20,838 nucleotides of DNA from a virus, in IMG/VR virus record IMGVR_UViG_3300037150_000220, positions 1-20,838 of that record. One strand, given 5' to 3'. Position numbers and translations under genes: made by a program. Under the pieces are notes generated by a model. That model saw only the letters and a program-made list of their open reading frames with translations. It did not search any database and was not told the origin of the DNA. Shown one piece after another: positions 11,518 through 18,488 of this stretch (positions are counted from its first letter, which is position 1; each line of letters starts with the position of its first letter).

Positions 11518-12827
11518 GCGAACACGCCAAGCTATCGCCAAGCTCCAGCAAGGGATGGCTGAAGTGCGCCGGCCGAATCGCTCTTGAGTCCGCGTTCCCC
11601 GACTCGTACAGCGCCGCTTCCGACAAGGGCACGGCCATCCACCTGGTCAGCAAACTGGTGCTGACCGAGCCGGTCGAGTGGCCAGCCGCGATCCGTGCCA
11701 TCGGCACCAACGTGCCGGTGCACAGCCCCGGCGAGCTAACGCGCGTGGTCTGGTTCACGCAGGACATGGCCGAGATGGCCCAGGACTACGTCGACACGAT
11801 CAAGGCGCTGAGCAAGGGCCACATCGTGCTCATCGAGCACCGGGTCGACTTCAGCGAGTTCGTGGGCGTGCCCAACAGCTTCGGTACGGCCGACTGCATC
11901 ATCCTGATCGCTCTGCCCGACGGCGGCTACGAGCTTTTCATCATCGACCTGAAGACGGGCTGGATCCGTGTATTCGTCGAGAACAACACGCAAGGCATGC
12001 TGTACGCGCTGGGCGCCATTGCCGAGCTGGGAATCAGCTACGACATCCGCCGCGTGCGCATCGGCATCTTCCAGAAAGAGCATGGCGGCTTGAGCGAGTG
12101 GTCGGTGTCGATGGACGACCTGCTGACCTTCGCAGCCTACGCCAAGGACCGCGCAAAGAAAGTCGAAGCCGCGATCGAGTATCACGGCAAGATGGAGCAA
12201 GCGACTTGGGAGAAGGTCTACCTCCATCCCAACCCGAACGAAGAGGACTGCCGCTTTTGCAAGGCCATGGCGACGTGCCCGGCGATGGCGAACAAGATCC
12301 AGACGACGATCGGATGCGGCTTCGAGGCCGTAGTCGAAGGCGACGCCCCGCTCGCCAACGTCGTCAACTACCCAGACGATGCGCTGGCGCAGAAGATGGC
12401 GGCCGCGGGCCTGCTCGAGGACTTCATCAAGGCCGTGCGCGCCGAGACCGAGCGGCGGCTGCTAGCGAACATCCCCGTCGAAGGCTGGGGCCTTGAGCTT
12501 GGCCGAGAGGGTCCTCGCAAGTGGACCGATGCCGAGAAGGCCGAGGAGTTCTTGCGTGCGAAGTTCCGCCTGACCGTCGAGCAGTGCTACGACATGTCGG
12601 TCATCAGCCCGACGTCGGCCGAGAAGCTGCTCAAGGCGCCGAAGAAGAACGGCAAGTCCATGCTCTTGAGCAAGAGGCAGTGGGCGCAGCTGCAGGACCT
12701 CATCGTGCGCAGCCCGGCATCGCCATCGGTCAAGCCGGCTTCGGTGATCAAGAACCCGTACGTCGTCGGCGATCAGACGCCGAAGGACGATTTCGAAACC
12801 GTACCCGACGAGGAGAGTTTGTCGTGA
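11514..12827 (+). CDS. DUF2800 Cas4/RecB-like nuclease
   Basis: A 437-residue PD-(D/E)XK nuclease of the phage DUF2800 type, probably acting on DNA ends during replication or recombination. It begins with SPSSSKGWLKCAG (Cys18), has KGTAIH (His43), then GTAD (124-127) and IDLKTG (144-149) as active-site motifs, followed by a Q near TQGMLYALG. Cys18 plus the late EEDCRFCKAMATC cluster gives the four cysteines expected for a Cas4/AddB-like iron-sulfur site. The C-terminal third (about 290-437) is a helical extension. ATG 11514 is fixed by the ATGA overlap. It is followed at once by other replication proteins in the same operon. Confidence 0.88.
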   Translation: MSEHAKLSPSSSKGWLKCAGRIALESAFPDSYSAASDKGTAIHLVSKLVLTEPVEWPAAIRAIGTNVPVHSPGELTRVVWFTQDMAEMAQDYVDTIKALSKGHIVLIEHRVDFSEFVGVPNSFGTADCIILIALPDGGYELFIIDLKTGWIRVFVENNTQGMLYALGAIAELGISYDIRRVRIGIFQKEHGGLSEWSVSMDDLLTFAAYAKDRAKKVEAAIEYHGKMEQATWEKVYLHPNPNEEDCRFCKAMATCPAMANKIQTTIGCGFEAVVEGDAPLANVVNYPDDALAQKMAAAGLLEDFIKAVRAETERRLLANIPVEGWGLELGREGPRKWTDAEKAEEFLRAKFRLTVEQCYDMSVISPTSAEKLLKAPKKNGKSMLLSKRQWAQLQDLIVRSPASPSVKPASVIKNPYVVGDQTPKDDFETVPDEESLS

Positions 12828-13333
12828 CGAAATTTCCACTTGGCCGACGGCTCGGCCTGTGCTGGCGCATCCTGCGCGAAAAGCCTGACAACCTGCTCGA
12901 TCACGCGCGCCGCGAACTCCCTCAGGGCGACGCCGACGATCGCGGGATGCAAGCTCTGCTGAACCAGGGCATCGAAGAGATGGTTCTCGTCTTCTCGACG
13001 CAGGGGCACAGTGGGATGAGCGCGCCCTACGCCATCAACATCTTGAACGAGGTGCTTCGCTTCAAGCCGCTCGGGCCGCTGACCGGAGAGGACAGCGAGT
13101 GGAACGAGGTCAGCAGCGGTGCCGATCCCACCGACATGAAGTGGCAAAACCGCCGTTGCGGTCACGTCTTCAAGCGCGCCGACGGCACGGCCTACGATAG
13201 CGAGGGTCGTGTCTTTCGAGAGCCCGACGGAGGCTGCTACACGAGCCTCGGCAGCCGGGTCGACATCACTTTTCCGTATACGCCGAAGACTGAATATGTC
13301 GATCGTCCGGCCGTCGAGGAGAGCCCCTCATGA
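12824..13333 (+). CDS. Conserved hypothetical phage protein, 169 aa
   Basis: The start is GTG 12824, in a GTGA overlap. The N-terminus LREKPDNLLDHARRELP leads to VLVFSTQGHSGMSAPYAINI and LNEVLRFKPLGPLTGEDSEW, then RRCGHVFKRADGTAYDSEGR, FREPDGGCYTS and FPYTPKTEYV. From memory, the GHSGxSAxYA / PLxPLTGEDSEW / FREPDGxCxT set is a well-conserved phage protein of unknown function, common in replication regions across many hosts. A single Cys-Gly-His and another Cys could bind metal. No enzymatic motif is recognised. Confidence 0.75.
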   Translation: MTKFPLGRRLGLCWRILREKPDNLLDHARRELPQGDADDRGMQALLNQGIEEMVLVFSTQGHSGMSAPYAINILNEVLRFKPLGPLTGEDSEWNEVSSGADPTDMKWQNRRCGHVFKRADGTAYDSEGRVFREPDGGCYTSLGSRVDITFPYTPKTEYVDRPAVEESPS

Positions 13334-13530
13334 AATTCAATCCATACACGCCTTGGTTCCCTACACTGTCGACGCGCCCGGTACGCCGCGGCTGGTACGA
13401 GGTGCGGCGCTGCGTCGGGCTTGCGAAGGCGTTCTGGAACGGTCGCAACTGGGAGTGCTCGGCCGGCGTCATCAAGCCCGGCGAGGCGACGTGCTGGCGC
13501 GGCCTGAAGAAGAACTACAGGTTCGCGTGA
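13330..13530 (+). CDS. 66-aa small basic phage protein
   Basis: The start overlaps the previous stop (ATGA). The protein is rich in Trp, Arg and Lys (YTPWFPTL, RRGWYEVR, FWNGRNWECSAG, ATCWRGLKKNYRF), with three cysteines. The pattern PVRRGWYEVR...WNGRxW resembles, from memory, tiny phage proteins of about 60-80 residues with a compact beta fold. The function is unknown. A 36-base gap containing AAGGAG separates it from the ssDNA-binding gene. Confidence 0.55.
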   Translation: MKFNPYTPWFPTLSTRPVRRGWYEVRRCVGLAKAFWNGRNWECSAGVIKPGEATCWRGLKKNYRFA

Positions 13531-13566
13531 TTTTTCCAACAACCCCACTCTTCAAGGAGAACATCC

Positions 13567-14169
13567 GTGGGCATGAGCATCAAACTGAAAGACGTTCGCT
13601 GCAGCTTCCTCGTGCTCGCCGAGCCCGAGTATTTCGGCGGTAGCAAGAGCAAGCCCGAGGACAAGCGGCGCTGGTCCGCGACCGCGCTGATCCCGGCCGA
13701 CAGCGAGCAGCGCAAGATGGTCGACGACGCGCTGCGCGCCGTGGCCAAGGAGCAGTGGCCGCAGAAGTGGGAGACGATGCTGGCGAACATCCTGCCCGAC
13801 CCGAAGGGCTGCTGCTGGGTCGACGGCGCGCGCAAGGACTTCGACGGCTACAAGGGCCACTGGGCGCTCACCGCGCACCGCACCGAGGACAAGGGCCGGC
13901 CTCTCGTCTTCGATAACTCGAAGGAGCCGATCTACAAGCCCAACAACGAGATCTACGAGGGCAAGGCCGGCCGCCTCTTCTCGGGCTGCTTCGTCAACAT
14001 GCAGGTCGAGATCTGGGCGCAGGACAACAAGGCCGGCAAAGGTCTGCGCGCGACGCTGCAGGGCATCCAGCGCAATCGGATCGGCGAAGCGTTCGGTGGC
14101 GGCCGCCCGCCGGATCCGAATGACTTCGAGGAACTGCCGTCCGACGAGGACGAGGAGAAGCTGTTCTGA
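13567..14169 (+). CDS. Phage ssDNA-binding protein (DUF2815)
   Basis: A 200-residue protein of the DUF2815 type, taken to be the phage single-stranded DNA-binding protein. GTG 13567 has AAGGAG (13553-13558) eight bases upstream, whereas the ATG at 13573 is too far. Features include the N-terminal KLKDVRCSFLVLAEPE, KRRWSATALIPAD, GYKGHWALTAHR, YAGCF-like LFSGCFVNMQVEIWAQDN and GLRATLQGIQR, a beta-barrel type layout. The tail ELPSDEDEEKLF is short and acidic, like the C-terminal tails by which phage SSBs contact the polymerase and helicase. It stands directly upstream of the polymerase. Confidence 0.85.
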   Translation: MGMSIKLKDVRCSFLVLAEPEYFGGSKSKPEDKRRWSATALIPADSEQRKMVDDALRAVAKEQWPQKWETMLANILPDPKGCCWVDGARKDFDGYKGHWALTAHRTEDKGRPLVFDNSKEPIYKPNNEIYEGKAGRLFSGCFVNMQVEIWAQDNKAGKGLRATLQGIQRNRIGEAFGGGRPPDPNDFEELPSDEDEEKLF

Positions 14170-14384
14170 AGACCGTCGTCGTCGACTTCGACGCACTGCA
14201 CGCCAACCCCGTGCACCGCGCCTTGTGGTTGATCAAGGCGCTGCGCGACGAAGGCATCCCCGCCTTCGGCGCCATCGCGCTCGAGGGCGTCGAGTCCGGC
14301 GTGCTGTCGATCACCGCTGCCGACCTGGCCACTGGCAAGGTCACCTACAGCTGGGAAGACGACGCAGAAAATGTGGTTGTCTGA
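14166..14384 (+). CDS. 72-aa protein with probable CTG start
   Basis: The frame reads a well-formed small alpha/beta protein: KTVVVDFDALHANPVHRALW, LIKALRDEGIPAFGAIALEG, then VLSITAADLATGKVTYSW. No ATG, GTG or TTG lies between the in-frame TGA at 14121 and this sequence. CTG 14166 overlaps the SSB stop as CTGA, exactly as ATG/GTG do elsewhere, and GGAG lies about nine bases upstream. I therefore infer CTG initiation; the next possible start is a GTG after about 15 codons. It overlaps the polymerase start by 14 bases. The function is unknown. Confidence 0.6.
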   Translation: MKTVVVDFDALHANPVHRALWLIKALRDEGIPAFGAIALEGVESGVLSITAADLATGKVTYSWEDDAENVVV

Positions 14385-16173
14385 CGTGGCCAAGTTGGTC
14401 TTCGACTGCGAAGTTTACAAAGACTACTACCTGATCGCCTTCAAGAATGTCGAGACCGGCGCCATCGCCAATTTCGAGCTCTACGAAGGCCACCCGTTCC
14501 CCGCGCCCACCGTCATGGAAATCCTGCGCAACCACACGCTGGTCTCGTTCAACGGCCGGTCCTACGACATGCCGATCACGATGATGGCGTGCATGGGCGA
14601 GTCGAACCAAAGGCTCAAGGACGCCAGCGACGCGATCATCGTCAAGAAGCACGCATACTGGTCCGACGAATTCAAGGCTGCCTTCCCTGAGGCTGCCTAC
14701 GGTCGTGACGAGTTCGATCACATTGACCTGATCGACGTGGCCCCCGGCCAGGCCTCGCTGAAGATCTACGGCGGCCGGCTGCACGCCAGGCGCATGCAGG
14801 ACCTGCCGATCGATCCGGCCGACAGCATCACGCCGGAGCTTCGTCCGCAACTGGTCGAGTACTGCGGCAACGACCTGCAGACCACGGTCGACCTCTACAT
14901 GGCCCTGCAGGAGCAGCTCGACCTGCGCCAGCGCATGGGCATGCAGTACGGCATCGACCTGCGCAGCAAGTCCGACGCCCAGATCGCCGAGAACGTGATC
15001 CGCGGCCGCGTCCAGAAGGACACCGGCAACCGGATCAATGCGCCGGTCATCAAGCCCGGCACACAGTTCCAGTACAAGGCTCCCGACTTCGTGCGCTTCT
15101 CGACGCTGCAGCTGCGCGAGCTGGTGGTGGCCATCGAGGCCGGTTACTTCTACGTCTCCGGCACGGGCGCCGTAGAGATGTCGGACGTGCTGGCCAAGAC
15201 GAAGATCACGATCGGGGGTTCGGTGTACCGCATGGGGATCGGCGGCCTGCACTCGAGCGAGACCTGTGCGGCCCACGTGGCCGAAAACGGCGTTCTGCTG
15301 CGAGACCGCGACGTGCGAAGCTACTACCCCGATATCATCCTGCGCCAAGGCCTGTACCCGAAGCAGATGGGCCCGCACTTCCTGGCCGTCTATCGCGACA
15401 TCCTGAATCGCCGCCTGCGGGCCAAGGACGCCGGCAAGAAGGTCGAGGCCGACAGCCTCAAGATCGTGGTCAACGGCTCGTTTGGCAAACTTGGCAGCAA
15501 GTACAGCAGCCTCTACAGCCCTGACCTGCTGATCCAGACGACCGTCACCGGCCAGTTGTGCCTGCTGATGCTGATCGAGCAGCTCGAGGGGCACGGGATT
15601 GCCGTCGTCAGCGCGAATACCGACGGCGCGGTCATCAAGTGCCCGGCCGAGCTCGAAGACACCATGCTGCGCATTGTCTGGGTCTGGGAGGTCGCCACCG
15701 GCTTCGTGACCGAAGAGACGGCCTACGACGCGATCTATTCGCGCGACGTCAACAACTACATCGCGCTGAAGCAAGGCGGCGGCACCAAGCTGAAGGGCGC
15801 CTTCGCGCCGCCAGGCCTGCAGAAGAACCCGACGAACCAGATCTGCGTGGATGCAGCCGTCAACTTCCTGGAACTGGGTGTGCCTGTCGAGTCCACCGTC
15901 AGGTGCTGCACCGACGTGAGGAAATTCGTCAGCGTGCGGCGCGTCTCCGGCGGGGCAATCAAGGACGGTCAGTACCTCGGCAAGGCTTTGAGATGGTATT
16001 ACGCTGTCGGCGTCGAGGGCGTCATCCAGATGAAGGGCAGCGGCTACACCGTGGCCAAGACCGAGGGCGCCAAGCCGTTGATGGTGCTTCCCGACGAAAT
16101 TCCGGATGATGTTGATTACCAATGGTACATTTCCGAGGCCAAAAGCATATTGGCTGATGTGGGTTGGAAATGA
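14371..16173 (+). CDS. Phage family-B DNA polymerase
   Basis: A 600-residue replicative polymerase with a proofreading domain. Exonuclease motifs: FDCE (Asp12, Glu14), SFNGRSYD, and YCGNDLQTT with its Asp. Polymerase motifs: A, DVRSYYP (Asp314); B, KIVVNGSFG (Lys364, Asn368); and C, ANTDG (Asp418), where the usual first Asp is Asn. The small size and lack of obvious TPR1/TPR2 insertions separate it from protein-primed enzymes such as phi29. ATG 14371 is used; a GTG at 14386 is an alternative. Its last ~70 bases are noticeably more AT-rich and run into the HNH gene. It should work with the SSB, primase-helicase and SNF2 helicase. Confidence 0.9.
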   Translation: MWLSDVAKLVFDCEVYKDYYLIAFKNVETGAIANFELYEGHPFPAPTVMEILRNHTLVSFNGRSYDMPITMMACMGESNQRLKDASDAIIVKKHAYWSDEFKAAFPEAAYGRDEFDHIDLIDVAPGQASLKIYGGRLHARRMQDLPIDPADSITPELRPQLVEYCGNDLQTTVDLYMALQEQLDLRQRMGMQYGIDLRSKSDAQIAENVIRGRVQKDTGNRINAPVIKPGTQFQYKAPDFVRFSTLQLRELVVAIEAGYFYVSGTGAVEMSDVLAKTKITIGGSVYRMGIGGLHSSETCAAHVAENGVLLRDRDVRSYYPDIILRQGLYPKQMGPHFLAVYRDILNRRLRAKDAGKKVEADSLKIVVNGSFGKLGSKYSSLYSPDLLIQTTVTGQLCLLMLIEQLEGHGIAVVSANTDGAVIKCPAELEDTMLRIVWVWEVATGFVTEETAYDAIYSRDVNNYIALKQGGGTKLKGAFAPPGLQKNPTNQICVDAAVNFLELGVPVESTVRCCTDVRKFVSVRRVSGGAIKDGQYLGKALRWYYAVGVEGVIQMKGSGYTVAKTEGAKPLMVLPDEIPDDVDYQWYISEAKSILADVGWK

Positions 16174-16631
16174 TTACCGCAAAATCTGTCCGTCAGGCGC
16201 TTCGCTACGAGCCACACACCGGCCTCTTGTTCTGGAAGAAATCCAGAGGAGGAGTGGCGGCCGGATCAATCGCGGGATGGCTTCACGGGAACGGCTACTG
16301 GATGCTTGGGTTCGGAGGGAAGAACCATCTCGCGCATCGCCTTATTTGGCTTCTAGTGACTGGTCGACATCCGAAGAATGAGATCGATCACAAAAATCGC
16401 GTTCGACATGACAACCGGTTTTTAAACCTGAGAGAGGCGACTCGGTCTCAGAATCATCAAAACAGGCCATCGGTCATGGGCGCCTGCTGGCATAAACACA
16501 GCCGAAAATTCAGAGCGGTGATCTCGATCAAGGGCACTGTGACCACTCTCGGATATTTTGAAACTCCGGAAGAGGCGCGGGCTGTGTACTTGGCCGCCAA
16601 GAAGAAGTTTCATCCTTTTGCGAGGACGTGA
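16170..16631 (+). CDS. HNH homing endonuclease with AP2 domain
   Basis: A 153-residue free-standing phage endonuclease. The N-terminal part (LRYEPHTGLLFWKKSRGG, then GYWMLGF, HRLIWLLVTGRHP) leads to the HNH core EIDHKNRVRHDNRFLNLREA and SQNHQN. The C-terminal 50 residues (GACWHKHSRKFRAVI, LGYFETPEEARAVYLAAKK) form an AP2-like DNA-binding domain. ATG 16170 overlaps the polymerase stop (ATGA). Base composition is lower in GC than the surroundings, a sign of recent arrival. It probably cuts a polymerase allele lacking it and spreads by gene conversion. Confidence 0.88.
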   Translation: MITAKSVRQALRYEPHTGLLFWKKSRGGVAAGSIAGWLHGNGYWMLGFGGKNHLAHRLIWLLVTGRHPKNEIDHKNRVRHDNRFLNLREATRSQNHQNRPSVMGACWHKHSRKFRAVISIKGTVTTLGYFETPEEARAVYLAAKKKFHPFART

Positions 16632-16828
16632 TGGACACACCGAAGGCGATAGTCGCGATCAAAGACAAGCCGGGCCGGTACACGGTCATTGGACTGTCGG
16701 GGTTCTTCGGCGTCGAAGTCGATGAACGAGGGCGTGTGCATCAATTGACACCGCAAGGAAAGCGGGACGGTCTGCTCAGTGACGACGGGTGGCTCACCGA
16801 AGTCGAAGTCACGGAGTACAAGACATGA
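16631..16828 (+). CDS. 65-aa hypothetical protein
   Basis: ATG 16631 overlaps the HNH stop as TGATG and has GAGGAC upstream; GTG 16628 is another possible start. The protein is a likely small beta domain (AIVAIKDKPGRYTVIGLSGF, FGVEVDERGRVHQLTP, LTEVEVTEY). No catalytic motif is visible. The stop overlaps the next gene as ATGA. No family is recognised. Confidence 0.5.
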   Translation: MDTPKAIVAIKDKPGRYTVIGLSGFFGVEVDERGRVHQLTPQGKRDGLLSDDGWLTEVEVTEYKT

Positions 16829-17049
16829 TGGCAAACCAGAACTGGACCCCGGGAGAAATCGGACCTGACGCAGATGACGACGAGCCGGAAGAGTTCCCGT
16901 GCCGCTACTGCAAGGCTCAGGTCTACTGGGGCGACCACTACAACTCGCATGGCGAGCCCAGCAGGCGGCTGTTCACGGCTTCCAACAAGCGGCTGCATGC
17001 CTGCGGGTCGAGGCTGGACCCTGACGCATTTGCGGCGGTGCCGGAATGA
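16825..17049 (+). CDS. 74-aa zinc-binding hypothetical protein
   Basis: ATG 16825 overlaps the preceding stop. An acidic N-terminus (PDADDDEPEEFP) is followed by CRYCKAQVYW, then HYNSHGEP, and later LHACGSR. The C-x2-C-His...His-x-C set suggests one zinc site in a small treble-clef-like fold. The phrase CRYCxAxVYWG...ExSRRLFTASNKRLHACGS recalls, from memory, other short phage proteins of unknown role. It ends in an ATGA overlap. Confidence 0.55.
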   Translation: MMANQNWTPGEIGPDADDDEPEEFPCRYCKAQVYWGDHYNSHGEPSRRLFTASNKRLHACGSRLDPDAFAAVPE

Positions 17050-17249
17050 GAAAGACGAAAGCAAAGGCCGAACAAAACTGGGAAGCGTCGCCTCCTCTTT
17101 GTCGTTCTTGTGAGTTTTTCCTGAACGGCGGCCTGCGCCCGCACCCAAAGACGGGCTTCGTCTCGCATCGCTGCGCCCTCGGCAAGTTCAACACGACCCC
17201 GTATTCGGTCTGCGACAAGTGGACCAACAAAGGAGAGACCCTTGAATAG
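17046..17249 (+). CDS. 67-aa four-Cys hypothetical protein
   Basis: The start overlaps the preceding stop (ATGA). Four cysteines lie as CRSCEFF...RCALG...SVCDKW, giving a C-x2-C-x(n)-C-x(n)-C arrangement suited to one zinc ion. Basic residues dominate the N-terminus (RKTKAKAEQ). From memory it belongs with the compact phage family CxxCxFF...CxxG...CxxW. Its last codons contain the AAGGAG that starts the next gene. The function is unknown. Confidence 0.55.
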   Translation: MRKTKAKAEQNWEASPPLCRSCEFFLNGGLRPHPKTGFVSHRCALGKFNTTPYSVCDKWTNKGETLE

Positions 17250-17379
17250 ACCCCTCCTCTCTGGTCTGGCTTTCACCGCCCCGTTCCTGCTGACCGGCAT
17301 GATGGGCCTGCCCGTCAACGGCTTCGTGCTGATCGGCGTCGGGTTCGCGCTGGCGCTGTTCGTCGACAAATATGCGTGA
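17242..17379 (+). CDS. 45-aa hydrophobic peptide, TTG start
   Basis: TTG 17242 has AAGGAG (17230-17235) six bases upstream and overlaps the previous stop by eight bases; no ATG is available before the hydrophobic core. The peptide is almost wholly hydrophobic (LLSGLAFTAPFLLTGMMGL, then GFVLIGVGFALALFV), enough for two short membrane spans, ending VDKYA. The stop overlaps the next gene's start. A small membrane protein is likely, with no assigned role. Confidence 0.5.
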   Translation: MNRPLLSGLAFTAPFLLTGMMGLPVNGFVLIGVGFALALFVDKYA

Positions 17380-17822
17380 TGTGGAAAAAGGTGACGAAGT
17401 TCGACCCGCGCTCTGCATCACTGGCCGATCGTCACTACTCGCGTCGCAAGATCGGAGCTCCACAATTCATGCCGCCGGGGCAGACACTCATCTTGCTGTC
17501 GCTCGACGAGGCCGCAGTCTTCGGCTGGTGGCGGCCCGACCCGAAGAGCGGCATCAAGGCGATGAACGGACTCGATGGTTGGACCTGCACGATCTTTCGC
17601 AACGAATCCTTGGCCTACCAGTCCAGCACCATGATCCTCGCCGCTGAAATTGCCCTGCTTGCTGAAGGCTACGATGTCGGTCCCGATGGTTTCATCACGT
17701 ACGTGTGGGACAAGAAGGTGGCCAGCGAGAACCCCGGCTACTGCTTCAAGCTGGCCGGCTACAAGCGTCGCGGCCGCTCGGCCGACGGAAAGAAAACCTT
17801 GCTGATCAAACCCTATGCGTGA
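17376..17822 (+). CDS. Conserved phage protein, possibly GNAT-like, 148 aa
   Basis: GTG 17376 (GTGA overlap) or ATG 17379 (TGATG) starts the gene, after a run of purines. The sequence WKKVTKFDPRSASLADRHYS...QFMPPGQTLILLSLDEAAVF and GWWRPDPKSGIKAMNGLDGW is followed by IFRNES, then ILAAEIALLAEGYD, TYVWDKKVA and GYCFKLAGYKRRGRSADGK. Phage proteins with DPRxxSLADRHYSR...FxPPG...FRNE are, from memory, distant relatives of GNAT acetyltransferases, and the GYCFKLAGY segment fits. No acetyl-CoA loop is clear to me, so the assignment is tentative. Confidence 0.6.
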   Translation: MMWKKVTKFDPRSASLADRHYSRRKIGAPQFMPPGQTLILLSLDEAAVFGWWRPDPKSGIKAMNGLDGWTCTIFRNESLAYQSSTMILAAEIALLAEGYDVGPDGFITYVWDKKVASENPGYCFKLAGYKRRGRSADGKKTLLIKPYA

Positions 17823-18120
17823 GCGCGACATCAGGAAGGCGCTGCGTGAGCGCGTCATGGCCTATGGAGGCGAGATCCGAGCCGTGAGCTGGCTGGGCCG
17901 ACGCCATGCTCCGGATGTGCTGTGTCTGTTCCCGATGGAGTCGAAAGGGCGAGGCTACTACACCGCACCTTGCCATCCGTTCATCGAGACGAAGGCGCCC
18001 GGCGGCGTGCCGACCGCTGCACAAGCGAGAGAGCATGTTCGCCTGTGGCAAGCTGCCTGCACGGTGCTTGTGATCTCGACCATCGAGCAGCTCGACAAGT
18101 GGCTGCCGCCATTGCCATGA
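17815..18120 (+). CDS. VRR-NUC family nuclease
   Basis: A stand-alone 101-residue virus-type replication-repair nuclease. It has the core PD-(D/E)XK elements HAPDVLC (Asp34) and IETKAPGG (Glu58, Lys60), followed by the family's Q near AAQAREH (Gln70). Such minimal VRR-NUC proteins are thought to cut branched DNA, such as Holliday junctions, and in phages usually sit beside an SNF2 helicase, as here. The start ATG 17815 overlaps the previous gene by eight bases, and the stop overlaps the next gene as ATGA. Confidence 0.88.
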   Translation: MRERDIRKALRERVMAYGGEIRAVSWLGRRHAPDVLCLFPMESKGRGYYTAPCHPFIETKAPGGVPTAAQAREHVRLWQAACTVLVISTIEQLDKWLPPLP

Positions 18121-18488
18121 AGACCATCATCGCCGGCTCGAGATTCGACTGGTACGACGAGGCCTTGCGTGCTCGCTGGAGGAAGGTTCTCTATGCCGCG
18201 GCCGACGAGTTCTACCTGGCCTACGGCATCACCAAGGTCTTCAGCGGCACGGCCTCGGGCTGCGATCGGCTGGGCGAGGAGTGGGCGCAAAAGAACTGCA
18301 TCGGCGTCAAGTACTTTCCAGCGGCTTGGGAAAACGGACGACAGGCTGGCGCTGCGAGAAACGCGGAGATGGCCAAGGAAGCCGACGCGCTGATCGCGGT
18401 CTGGGATGGAGTCTCGCCAGGGACCCGGCTCATGATCGACATGGCGCACAAGCGCGGCTTGACGGTTTGCCTTCGGATATTCGGATGA
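18117..18488 (+). CDS. DUF2493/YspA-like SLOG-fold protein
   Basis: ATG 18117 overlaps the preceding stop and gives 123 residues. It begins KTIIAGSRF, the nucleotide-binding strand-loop of the SLOG/Rossmann-like DUF2493 family. It continues with FSGTASGCDRLGEEWAQ, VKYFPAAWENGRQAGAARNAEMA, ADALIAVWDGVSPGT and AHKRGLTVC, all characteristic in that order. The family is thought to bind nucleotides or nucleotide-derived ligands; the substrate is unknown. It sits between the VRR-NUC nuclease and the helicase, a position where it occurs in other phages. Confidence 0.82.
   Translation: MKTIIAGSRFDWYDEALRARWRKVLYAAADEFYLAYGITKVFSGTASGCDRLGEEWAQKNCIGVKYFPAAWENGRQAGAARNAEMAKEADALIAVWDGVSPGTRLMIDMAHKRGLTVCLRIFG

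Noticed and set aside
14341-16122. Minus-strand 593-codon open frame opposite the polymerase
   Set aside because: Shadow frame with Asp/Val/His/Leu-rich antisense composition; the plus strand carries all polymerase and exonuclease motifs.
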